From Promicromonospora soli (GTDB lineage Bacteria > Actinomycetota > Actinomycetes > Actinomycetales > Cellulomonadaceae), in NCBI RefSeq assembly GCF_014653785.1, contig NZ_BNAS01000001.1, positions 186,001-250,000 of the forward strand: 64,000 bases of DNA. Direction: 5' to 3'. The translations under genes and the position numbers were made by a program. Below the pieces are notes generated by a model. That model was not told the DNA's origin. It saw nothing but the letters and a program-made list of their open reading frames with translations, and made no database searches. Shown here in pieces: positions 52,721 through 61,264 of the stretch; the first letter of the stretch is position 1; each line of letters begins with the position of its first letter.

Positions 52721-53557
52721 TTAGTCGGGGTTGCCGCCGTGTCGGCTTCGCTCGGAGAGGCGCTGGACCTGCTCGGCGGAGATGTCGCTGGTCCACTCCC
52801 AGCCGGGCTTCGCCGTCTCGCCGACCCGGAGGTCGCTGGGGACGTGGCCCTCGCGCAAGGCGAGCACGTACGCGCGATCCAGCTCGATCCGTGCGCGCAG
52901 CTCGTCGGCGCTGCCGACCGACCCGTGCCCGGGGACGACGACATCGACCTTGCCGGTCAGGTCCTCGAGCCGCTGCAGTCCGACGAGGTACTCCTCGATC
53001 GGGTCGTTGGTGTCGTTCAGGACGTCGAGATTGGGAACCAGGACGTCGGAGAGCATGTCGCCGGCGACGAGCACCCGGCGTTCCTCGATGAACAGCGCCG
53101 CATGCCCCGGAGCATGCGCAGGAAGCTCGACGACCTGGACCCGGGGTCCCTCCCAGGGGATCTCCGTGGTTCCGGCCGGCAGCGCGGTGATGAGGCCGAA
53201 CAGGTCCAGCGGCGTCTCCTCGGCGATCTCCGGCGGCAGCGCCTCGGCGGCGTGCGCCTTCCAGTCCGGGTCCGACCGGAACGCCTGCATGACCGCCGCG
53301 CAGCGTGCCGTGCCGTACCGGGGCACATCGCCGAGCTCGGGGTGCCACAGCACGTGGTCCCAGTCCGGATGGGTCGCGAAGCCCGCCACGACGCTCTGGC
53401 CGAGCTCGCGAAGATCGCGTGCCAGGCAGGTCATCTCGGACTCGGTCAACCCCGGGTCGACGAGCAGTACGCCGCTCGGGCCCTGCACCACGACCGCATT
53501 GTTCTCCAGCAGCTCGCTCTGGTGCGTCAGCACGCCGTCCGCTACCCGACTCAGCAT
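52721..53557 (-). CDS. MBL-fold metallo-hydrolase
   Basis: 278 residues. The metal motif ATHPDWDHVLW has Asp in place of the second His of HXHXDH; APGHAALFI, LVAGDMLSDVLVPNLD and VVPGHGSVGSADEL supply other ligands. It resembles quorum-lactonase or glyoxalase-type MBL enzymes; the substrate is unknown. GGGAGTCCC precedes the ATG. No close relation to the enzyme at 20086. Confidence 0.82.
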   Translation of the reverse strand: MLSRVADGVLTHQSELLENNAVVVQGPSGVLLVDPGLTESEMTCLARDLRELGQSVVAGFATHPDWDHVLWHPELGDVPRYGTARCAAVMQAFRSDPDWKAHAAEALPPEIAEETPLDLFGLITALPAGTTEIPWEGPRVQVVELPAHAPGHAALFIEERRVLVAGDMLSDVLVPNLDVLNDTNDPIEEYLVGLQRLEDLTGKVDVVVPGHGSVGSADELRARIELDRAYVLALREGHVPSDLRVGETAKPGWEWTSDISAEQVQRLSERSRHGGNPD

Positions 53558-53640
53558 GGGACTCCCGACATCCGGTCACGATAGCCCGCTCCGTGTGGAC
53601 CGAGCAGGGTGCCGGGCCTGCGCGCCGGTTATCCTACGGC

Positions 53641-55140
53641 GTGCCGACGAACGCGGGGATCGACCCGGACGAGCTTGCCACCACCCTCCGGGTGCTGGGC
53701 CGGCTCAAGGACCTCGAACCCAACCATCCCGACGTCCAGACGGTCAAACGGGCGACCGGTTACATGTGGAAGCTGCTCAAGAAGTCCCGTAAGGCCGCGG
53801 TCCGCGAGGAGATCCAGGCGCACGACCGGAGCGTCATCGAGCGGACGGCGACCGGTTCGGCGGCGCGGATCGACGACGAGACCGCCGGCATCCCGCTGGT
53901 CTCGACCGCGCCGGGGGCGTTCGCCGGGGAGCTGCGCACCGCCCGCGCCTGCTACATCTGCAAGACCGACTACACGCTGGTCGACTCGTTCTACCACGGG
54001 CTGTGCCCCGCCTGTGCCGCGAAGAGCCACACGCGGCGCGACCAGCGCACTGACCTGACCGGCCGCCGCGCCCTGCTCACCGGGGGCCGGGCGAAGATCG
54101 GCATGTACATCGCGTTGCGCCTGCTGCGCGACGGCGCTCACCTCACCATCACCACCCGCTTCCCGAAAGACGCGGTGCGCCGCTTCTCGGCGATGCCCGA
54201 CGCCGCCGACTGGCTGCACCGGCTCAAGATCGTCGGGATCGACCTGCGTGACCCGACCCAGGTGATCGCCCTGGCCGACGACGTCGCCGCGGCGGGACCG
54301 CTCGACATCCTGGTCAACAACGCCTGCCAGACCGTCCGCCGGTCCCCGGGGTCCTACTCGCAGCTCGTCACGGGCGAGTCGTCGCCGGTCGCCCCGCTTC
54401 CCCACGGGCTGGTAGCGCCGGAGATGGTCACGTTCGATCGCATCTCGGAGGCGCACCCTGCCGCGATCGCGGGGGCACTGACCGCCCTGTCGGTCGCCCA
54501 CCACGAGGGGCAGTCGCAGGACGACGCCGTCGCGATGCACACCGCGGCGTCCCTGACAGCGCTGGCCCTTAGGGCGGGCTCGGCCTCCCTGGATGCCCAC
54601 CTGGCCGGCACCGCCGTCGACGCCGGCGGGCTCCTCCCCGACCTGCAGACGACCAACTCGTGGACCCAGGTCGTGGACGAGGTGGACCCGCTGGAGCTCC
54701 TGGAGGTCCAGCTCTGCAACGCGATCGCGCCGTTCCTGCTCATCTCCCGGCTGCGGCCCGCGATGCGGGCCGCGACGTCCAAGGCGCGACGCGGGTACGT
54801 CGTCAACGTCTCTGCGATGGAGGGGCAGTTCTCCCGCCGATACAAGTCCGCGGGACACCCGCACACCAACATGGCCAAGGCCGCCCTCAACATGCTGACC
54901 CGGACCTCCGCGGCGGAGATGTTCGAGAAGGACCGGGTACTGATGACCGCGGTGGACACCGGGTGGATCACGGACGAGCGCCCGCACCAGGAGAAGCTGC
55001 GGATCGCCGCCGAGGGCTGGCATGCGCCCCTCGACCTGGTCGACGGCGCGGCCCGCGTCTACGACCCGATCGTCCGGGGCGAGGCCGGGACCGACCTGTA
55101 CGGCTGCTTCCTCAAGGACTACGAGCCGTCGCCCTGGTAG
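53641..55140 (+). CDS. SDR-fold protein with N-terminal zinc ribbon
   Basis: 499 residues. A helical N-terminus is followed by a four-cysteine zinc ribbon (C104, C107, C122, C125) and then a Rossmann domain whose NAD(P)-binding motif reads LTGGRAKIGMYIALRLL. A later NNACQ and VNVSAMEG are typical SDR, but the catalytic YXXXK position reads TNMAK, so Tyr is replaced by Thr (about residue 409) while the lysine stays (about 413). The enzyme may bind NAD(P) without ordinary reductase activity, or use another residue. A large helical insertion sits between residues about 240 and 350. The GTG start lies 5 bases after TATCCT. Confidence 0.8.
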   Translation: MPTNAGIDPDELATTLRVLGRLKDLEPNHPDVQTVKRATGYMWKLLKKSRKAAVREEIQAHDRSVIERTATGSAARIDDETAGIPLVSTAPGAFAGELRTARACYICKTDYTLVDSFYHGLCPACAAKSHTRRDQRTDLTGRRALLTGGRAKIGMYIALRLLRDGAHLTITTRFPKDAVRRFSAMPDAADWLHRLKIVGIDLRDPTQVIALADDVAAAGPLDILVNNACQTVRRSPGSYSQLVTGESSPVAPLPHGLVAPEMVTFDRISEAHPAAIAGALTALSVAHHEGQSQDDAVAMHTAASLTALALRAGSASLDAHLAGTAVDAGGLLPDLQTTNSWTQVVDEVDPLELLEVQLCNAIAPFLLISRLRPAMRAATSKARRGYVVNVSAMEGQFSRRYKSAGHPHTNMAKAALNMLTRTSAAEMFEKDRVLMTAVDTGWITDERPHQEKLRIAAEGWHAPLDLVDGAARVYDPIVRGEAGTDLYGCFLKDYEPSPW

Positions 55141-55171
55141 AACTGGAAGATGACCCTCGGTGGTTGAGAGA

Positions 55172-55879
55172 TCAACTACCTAGGGTGGCGGACACGTCGA
55201 CGCAGACGATTCCCTTGTTGCCGTCCTGGTCGGCGATCACGGTGAGCGAGGGCGCGTTGCTGTCATCGACGACGGTCCCGCCGGCGGCGAGGGCAGCGCC
55301 GATCCGTTGCTCGGCCACCTCGGGCGCCACATAGACCTCGATGTGGAACCGCTGAGGCGGGGTCTCGTGCTCGTCGGCAGGCCCGAACCATAGGTTTGGT
55401 ACCCGTCCGGTGGCGTCCCGGATCTCGTCGCTAGGGGTCCCGCGGCCCTGAGCCTCGGCACTCCCGGTCAGCAGGGCGGCCCACACCGGGGCGATGATCG
55501 CGGAGCGCGACGTGTCGAGGCCGAGCTCGATGTGGCTGACCGAGGCAGGGTCGGCACCGACCCTGTGGTCGGCGGCGATCTCGGTGATCCGTCGCGCGAG
55601 GTCGAGGTCTTGCTGGGTCACCCATTCGACGACGTGTTCGGTGCCCGCGTCGTCGCGGTAGATGGCGTCGTCACTGACCAGTTTGAGGTCGACGTATCCA
55701 ATGCCCATCGACACGCGCGGGTGGTGTCCGAGCTCGTCGCCCGCCTCGCCCACCGTGGCGACAAACCGTGCACCGCTGCCGAAATCGTCGACTATGTAGC
55801 GGGCATGGAGCCCCTGGGCCAGCTTGCGCCAGTCGGTCAGGTTGGCCGCGGCGATCTGTTTCCCCGTCAGCATGTCCAT
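55172..55879 (-). CDS. Pterin-carbinolamine-dehydratase-like and VOC/glyoxalase-like fusion
   Basis: 235 residues. The N-terminal half has the pterin 4a-carbinolamine dehydratase pattern (ELGHHPRVSMGIGYVDLKLVSDD); the second half (about 105-235: IELGLDTSRSAIIAPVWAAL, PNLWFGPADEHETPPQRFHIEVYV, CVDVSA) is a glyoxalase-like VOC domain. Such fusions are common in actinobacteria and unassigned. The ATG at 55879 lies 8 bases after TAGGCT; a second ATG follows two codons later. Confidence 0.8.
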   Translation of the reverse strand: MDMLTGKQIAAANLTDWRKLAQGLHARYIVDDFGSGARFVATVGEAGDELGHHPRVSMGIGYVDLKLVSDDAIYRDDAGTEHVVEWVTQQDLDLARRITEIAADHRVGADPASVSHIELGLDTSRSAIIAPVWAALLTGSAEAQGRGTPSDEIRDATGRVPNLWFGPADEHETPPQRFHIEVYVAPEVAEQRIGAALAAGGTVVDDSNAPSLTVIADQDGNKGIVCVDVSATLGS

Positions 55880-56018
55880 AGGCAAGGAGCCTACTCGTTG
55901 GTGCAGTCGGCAGCGCTCAACCCACGAACACCTTCGCGCACGCTCCTGGCTGAGGCTCGAAACTAGGGACCAGAAGGCCCTACCCAACCAGCCCGGGCGG
56001 GGGTAGCGTAAGTATTGG

Positions 56019-56133
56019 CCTGCGAGACAGGCGAGGGAGCCGAGAGGCTGAGAGGCCAGAAGGTCGAAAGGCCGGCTGGCGACCCCCATAACCTGATCCG
56101 GACAATGCCGGCGAAGGGAAATCGCCTCGCAGG
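56019..56133 (+). promoter_or_regulatory. TPP riboswitch (THI element), no thiamine gene downstream
   Basis: The conserved core is complete: CTGAGA (56048-56053), GACCCCC (56081-56087) and AACCTGATCCGGACAATGCC (56090-56109) followed by GGCGAAGGGAA. Outer stem P1 is a perfect 8-pair helix, CCTGCGAG (56019-56026) with CTCGCAGG (56126-56133); the GGGAGCC-GAGAGG-CTGAGA arm and the GGCC-AGAAGGTCGAAA-GGCC hairpin fit the other arms. TAGCGT (56004-56009) is a possible -10. The RNA senses thiamine pyrophosphate. Nothing thiamine-related follows on this strand: pdxS, on the other strand, ends at 56209. The rest of the 329-base gap (55880-56208) holds only the VOC promoter and the hairpin at 56163. Confidence 0.9.
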
Positions 56134-56162
56134 TCCTTTCATGCCCTGGCGGGCAAGACGGA

Positions 56163-56195
56163 AAGGCCCCGCGGACACGACGTCTGCGGGGCCTT
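56163..56195. terminator. Strong hairpin between the riboswitch and the pdxS 3' end
   Basis: AAGGCCCCGCGGAC (56163-56176) pairs with 56182-56195 in 14 pairs (one G-U) around a 5-base loop, 14 bases past the pdxS stop on the minus strand and 30 bases past P1 on the plus strand. It is a standard terminator position for pdxS and could equally be the expression platform or terminator of the riboswitch. Confidence 0.85.
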
Positions 56196-56208
56196 CCGAC
56201 GACCTAGC

Positions 56209-57123
<915 letters not shown>

Positions 57124-57245
57124 GGTTACCTCGCATAGTTCTCGCCGGTGGGATCGACGGGGTCGTTCCGGGCGCGGTCGGCGCCCTGACTCGATCCTAT
57201 CGCCCCGCCCTGCCCGCCCTGCCCGGCCCCGGCCCGGCAGGGCAG

Positions 57246-57833
57246 TCACCCGCCGCTGGGCTCCAGGCCGTGCGGCAGGGCGTCGTCCAGCTCGACCGTG
57301 CGCGGCATCGGGGCGCGGCCGGCCAGGTGGAACAGCCGGACGTACCAGAGCCGGCGTACCCGCCGAGCCTGCGCCACGGCCTCGTTGTGGAAGCGGCGGG
57401 CCAGCGTCACCCGGTACCAGGCGGCCGCGAGTCCTTCCACCACCTCGCCCGACGGCCCCGCCCGCAGGCCACGCACAGCCTCGGGAGCGCCCAGCGCCTC
57501 CCGCAGCGTCGCCGTGAGCCCAGACTCGGCCCGCTCGCGTTCAGCGCCGAGCCCGTCCATCTTCAGTGCGGCGGCGGGCGAGGTGACCGGCCCGATGTCC
57601 GATGCCGTGTACACGGCGTCGGCCACCAGCACCGCGCTCGCGGGATCCAGCGCGCCCGACGCCGCCAGCTCCATGGCCGCCGAGGCCCGCCGCACGAGCT
57701 GCGAGTCGAGCGCGATCCGGGACGCGGCGACCTTGCGGTGCACCCGGTCCAGGCGGGACGCACCCTGCCACGCGAACACGAGGCCGACCGCGAGCACTGC
57801 CAGCGCGACGAGCGCGATCTCGGACCAGGTCAT
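57246..57833 (-). CDS. LemA-like membrane protein
   Basis: 195 residues. One N-terminal membrane segment ([19 protein letters not shown]) is followed by a long helical region, [32 protein letters not shown], whose pattern resembles LemA-type proteins; [24 protein letters not shown] ends the helical part. Resemblance only. The ATG overlaps the pimA stop as ATGA, so it belongs to the PIM operon; in M. tuberculosis a Nudix gene occupies this position. Confidence 0.6.
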   Translation of the reverse strand: MTWSEIALVALAVLAVGLVFAWQGASRLDRVHRKVAASRIALDSQLVRRASAAMELAASGALDPASAVLVADAVYTASDIGPVTSPAAALKMDGLGAERERAESGLTATLREALGAPEAVRGLRAGPSGEVVEGLAAAWYRVTLARRFHNEAVAQARRVRRLWYVRLFHLAGRAPMPRTVELDDALPHGLEPSGG

Positions 57834-59059
57834 GCGTCGCCTCCGACCCGGCGGGGGAACAGGCCCATGAAGCGCCCCACGACGTCGCCGCCGATCGCGT
57901 GGTCGGCCGCGAGCGTCATCTCGTAGACGGCGAGCACCTGCTCGGTCACGCCGGACCAGTCGAACCGCTGGACCCATTCGGCGGCACGGGCGCGGTAGGC
58001 GTCCCGCCGCGCGGGGTCGGCGAGCAGGTCCAGCACGGTGGCGGCGAGGTCAGCGGGGTCGCCGTTGCGGAACAGGGCGCCGGCGGCGCCGTCGTCCAGG
58101 ACGCGCTGGAACGCGCCCAGGTCGCTGGCCACCACGACGGACCCGGCGCTCATGGCCTCCACGAGCACTATGCCGAAGCTCTCGCCGCCGGTCTGCGGCG
58201 CGACATACAGGTCGGCGGACGCCAGCAGCGCCGCCTTGTCGGCGTCGGACACCCCGCCCAGGAACTCGACGGAGGAGGCCCGCGCCCCCAGCAGCTCCCG
58301 GGTCTCGCCGACGACGTCCTCCCCGCGGCCGGCGACCAGGAACCGCACGCCGGGCATCCGGTCGAGGATCGCCGGGATCGCCTGGACGAGGACGTGCAGG
58401 CCCTTGCGCGGCTCGTCGAGCCGGCCGAGGAACGCGACGGTCGGAGCGGAGGGCGTCCCGGTCCACTCGTGCCGCCGCGGGCTGCTCGCGAACACCTCGG
58501 TGTAGACGCCGTTCGGGATCACTACCGCGTCGCCGCCGAGATGGTCCACCAGGGTGCGGCGCGCGTCCTCGGACACGGCGATGCGGGCGGCGATCTTCTC
58601 CAGGGACTGCCGCACCAGCGGGTAGGCGACCTGCAGCGCCCGCGAGCGCACCTGGGAGGTGTGGAACGTGGCGACCACCGGCTCCGTGGTCTGCCACAGC
58701 GCCAGCATCGACAGTGACGGCACCATCGGCTCGTGCAGGTGGACGATGTCGTAGGGGCGGCCGTCGATGCCGCCCTCCAGCCAGCGGCGTACCCGGGTGG
58801 CGGCCAGGGGGCCGAAGGTGAGCCGCGCCACCGACCCGTTGTACGGCACGGGTACTGCCCGGCCTGCGGCGGTGACGACGTCGGGCAGCTCGGTGTCGTC
58901 GCTGGACGGGGCCAGGACGGACACGTGGTGCCCGGCGGCCTGCAGCGCCTGCGCGAGGTCGCGCACGTGGAACTGGACGCCTCCGGGAGCGTCGAACGAG
59001 TAGGGGCAGACGATCCCGACGCGCAGCGTGCGGTGGCCGCGCCGCCGGATGGTGATCAT
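57830..59059 (-). CDS. pimA: Phosphatidyl-myo-inositol mannosyltransferase PimA
   Basis: 409 residues of a GT4 (GT-B) glycosyltransferase. FDAPGGVQFHVRDLAQALQAAGH is the N-terminal acceptor domain; HLHEPMVPSLSMLAL is a family motif; FLGRLDEPRKGLHVLVQAI and the EX7E segment around ESFGIVLVEAMSAG bind GDP-mannose. It transfers mannose to phosphatidyl-inositol on the inner membrane face, the first step to PIMs and lipomannan. The ATG overlaps the acyltransferase stop as ATGA; the gene order matches Rv2610c. Confidence 0.92.
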   Translation of the reverse strand: MITIRRRGHRTLRVGIVCPYSFDAPGGVQFHVRDLAQALQAAGHHVSVLAPSSDDTELPDVVTAAGRAVPVPYNGSVARLTFGPLAATRVRRWLEGGIDGRPYDIVHLHEPMVPSLSMLALWQTTEPVVATFHTSQVRSRALQVAYPLVRQSLEKIAARIAVSEDARRTLVDHLGGDAVVIPNGVYTEVFASSPRRHEWTGTPSAPTVAFLGRLDEPRKGLHVLVQAIPAILDRMPGVRFLVAGRGEDVVGETRELLGARASSVEFLGGVSDADKAALLASADLYVAPQTGGESFGIVLVEAMSAGSVVVASDLGAFQRVLDDGAAGALFRNGDPADLAATVLDLLADPARRDAYRARAAEWVQRFDWSGVTEQVLAVYEMTLAADHAIGGDVVGRFMGLFPRRVGGDA

Positions 59060-60009
59060 CCGGTCTCCTGACCGCCGGCCGAACGCTGGCGGGCGGGGCC
59101 GAGGTCGGCGACGAACACGCGCTGCAGCATGTGCCAGTCCTGGGTGTGCTCGACGATGGTCTGCGCGACCTGGTCCACCCAGCCCTGCGTGAGGAGGCGC
59201 GCCCGCTCGTCGCGCGGCAGCCCGGCGTCGGGCACGGGCAGGGGCGGGTAGAACCGGATGACGATTCCCCACGGCGTCCCGGCCGCCCGACGGCGGGCGC
59301 CCCGGAGCCGCTCGTAGTTGATCCCCACTGCGTGCACGGGGACGCCGGCCTCCAGGCCGAGCAGCGCCGGCCCGGCCGCCACCCGGGCGCGGTGTCCGGC
59401 GAGGTCGACCTCGATGCCGGTCGAGGCGAGATCGCGGTCGCTGAGCAGCGGGATGAGCTTGCGACCCTCCTTGGCCCCCCGGACCAGGGCGCCGAGCACG
59501 TCGCCGTTGCCCAGGGCCAGGACGTCGATGCCGAGCGAGCTGCGGAACCGCACGAACTCCTCGAACAGCTCGTCGGGCTTGAGCCGTTCGGCGACGGTGA
59601 GCACGCTCGCGAGGTACTGGGAGCCGTACGCGCCGGCCAGGTCCCAGTTGCCGAGGTGGCCCAGCGCGAGCGCGGCGGCGCCGCCGCCGTCGACCACCGG
59701 CCGCACGTGCTCGTCGTAGCCCTCCACGCGCACGCGCGCCAGTAGCCGTTCCGGCGTGACGCCCTGGAGGGTGAACGCCTCCCGGAAGTAGCGCATGTAG
59801 CTGCGCATGCCGGCCCGGGACAGCCGGCGGACCGCCGCGGCGTCCAGGTCCGGCCGGACCCGCGCGTAGTTGGCCTCCATGCGGCGCACGCTCTTGGTGC
59901 GGCGCAGCCAGGTCACGTCCGCCACGACCGTGAACAGGCCCCGGAGCACCGGCTCGGGGACCTTCGTGGCGTTCCGCCACGCGAACGTGAACACCGCCGC
60001 GACGTTCAT
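59056..60009 (-). CDS. PIM acyltransferase (LpxL/HtrB family)
   Basis: 317 residues of the lysophospholipid acyltransferase superfamily. LALGHLGNWDLAGAYGS holds the catalytic HX4D (H-L-G-N-W-D); LIPLLSDRDLASTGIEVDLAGHRARVAAGPALLGLEAG is the substrate region. It acylates a mannose of PIM (PatA function, Rv2611c). It starts one base into the end of the PIP synthase gene (TGATG) and overlaps pimA. Confidence 0.9.
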   Translation of the reverse strand: MNVAAVFTFAWRNATKVPEPVLRGLFTVVADVTWLRRTKSVRRMEANYARVRPDLDAAAVRRLSRAGMRSYMRYFREAFTLQGVTPERLLARVRVEGYDEHVRPVVDGGGAAALALGHLGNWDLAGAYGSQYLASVLTVAERLKPDELFEEFVRFRSSLGIDVLALGNGDVLGALVRGAKEGRKLIPLLSDRDLASTGIEVDLAGHRARVAAGPALLGLEAGVPVHAVGINYERLRGARRRAAGTPWGIVIRFYPPLPVPDAGLPRDERARLLTQGWVDQVAQTIVEHTQDWHMLQRVFVADLGPARQRSAGGQETG

Positions 60010-60665
60010 CAGGCCCCCTGGCCGGCCGGCGGGTCGTCGCGCGGAGGGACCATGCGCCGCGTGAGCTGCGCCCGCACGGTGGCGATGCGCTGGAACACGG
60101 TCACGAGGCTCGCGAGCGCCAGCAGCGTGAGCATCACCTCCAGCACCACGACCGGCAGGCCGACCTGCATGAACGTGATCGGGACGAGCGCCAGCAGGAG
60201 CCGGTCGGCGCGCTCGGCTATGCCGACCTGCGCGGTAGCACCCACACTCTCTGCCCGGGCCCGCGCGTACGGGACCACGCTGCCCAGCACCAGGCACGCG
60301 AGCGCGGCCGAGATGCCCCACAGGCCGTGGTGCTCGTCGGGGTGCAGCACGAACCAGAGCGTGATCCCGGCGAACACCGCGCCGTCCGACACGCGATCCA
60401 GCGTCGAGTCGAGGAACGCGCCCCACGGGCCCGAACGCCCGGCCATGCGCGCCATCAAGCCGTCGAGCGAGTCGAAGAGGACGAAGAAGCCGAGGAGGAG
60501 ACCACCCACGAGCGTGTGCCCGGTGGGCAGCAGCGTCAGGGCCACCACGGTGACCACCACTGTGCCGGCGATGGTCACGGCGTCCGGCGAGACCCGCAGC
60601 GCGAGCAGCAGCCTGGCCAGGGGCGTGAACAGCGTGATTATGAACGAACGCAGGCCCCGCAACAT
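60009..60665 (-). CDS. pgsA: CDP-alcohol phosphatidyltransferase, phosphatidylinositol-phosphate synthase
   Basis: 218 residues. The CDP-alcohol motif D-G-X2-A-R-X8-G-X3-D-X3-D is complete (DSLDGLMAR then GAFLDSTLD). About six membrane segments follow the N-terminal amphipathic helix. In this operon it makes phosphatidylinositol phosphate from CDP-diacylglycerol and inositol-phosphate, the precursor for PimA. The C-terminal tail is basic. Overlaps the HIT gene by one base. Confidence 0.9.
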   Translation of the reverse strand: MLRGLRSFIITLFTPLARLLLALRVSPDAVTIAGTVVVTVVALTLLPTGHTLVGGLLLGFFVLFDSLDGLMARMAGRSGPWGAFLDSTLDRVSDGAVFAGITLWFVLHPDEHHGLWGISAALACLVLGSVVPYARARAESVGATAQVGIAERADRLLLALVPITFMQVGLPVVVLEVMLTLLALASLVTVFQRIATVRAQLTRRMVPPRDDPPAGQGA

Positions 60666-61243
60666 CAGTTCTCCTCTCCGCCGCCGCCCCCCGCGGACGT
60701 CCATGCCTCCGCGAGCCGGCGGCGGGTGTCCCCCAAAAGCTCGGGCAGCGCCTTGGTCTGGCCCACCACGGGCAGGAAGTTGGCGTCGCCCAGCCAGCGT
60801 GGCACCACGTGCTGGTGCAGGTGTGCCGCGATGCCCGCGCCCGCCACCTCGCCCTGGTTGATACCAAGGTTGAAGCCTGCGGGCGCGTACACCGCGCGCG
60901 ACACGCGCATGGCCTGCTGAGTCATCTGCGCCAGCTCGACGGTCTCGGCCGCTTCCAGGTCCGTGTAGTCCGACACGTGCCGGTACGGGAGCACCATCAG
61001 GTGCCCCGAGTTGTACGGGTACAGGTTCAGCACCACGTAGCACAGCTGCCCGCGGGCGACGACGAGGCCCAGCTCGTCGTCGCCCGCCGGGATGCGGCAG
61101 AACGGGCACGTCTCGATGGTCGAGTCGCTGGGCCTGTCCTGCCCACCGATGTAGACCATGCGGTGCGGCGTCCAGAGTCGCTGCAGGCTGTCGTGCGGCG
61201 GGCCGAACCCAGCCGGTGACTCGGAGATGGGATCGCCGCTCAT
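60665..61243 (-). CDS. HIT-family nucleotide phosphorylase/hydrolase
   Basis: 192 residues. The histidine triad HLHQHVVPRW is near residue 142; CPFCRIP forms half of a zinc site. LYPYNSGHLMVLPYRHVSDYTDL is the conserved N-terminal part. In mycobacteria the equivalent gene (Rv2613c) is an Ap4A phosphorylase. Located between thrS and the PIP synthase, as there. The Gly/Glu tail is short. Confidence 0.9.
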   Translation of the reverse strand: MSGDPISESPAGFGPPHDSLQRLWTPHRMVYIGGQDRPSDSTIETCPFCRIPAGDDELGLVVARGQLCYVVLNLYPYNSGHLMVLPYRHVSDYTDLEAAETVELAQMTQQAMRVSRAVYAPAGFNLGINQGEVAGAGIAAHLHQHVVPRWLGDANFLPVVGQTKALPELLGDTRRRLAEAWTSAGGGGGEEN

Positions 61244-61264
61244 CGGATGACCATCGAAGGCCCG

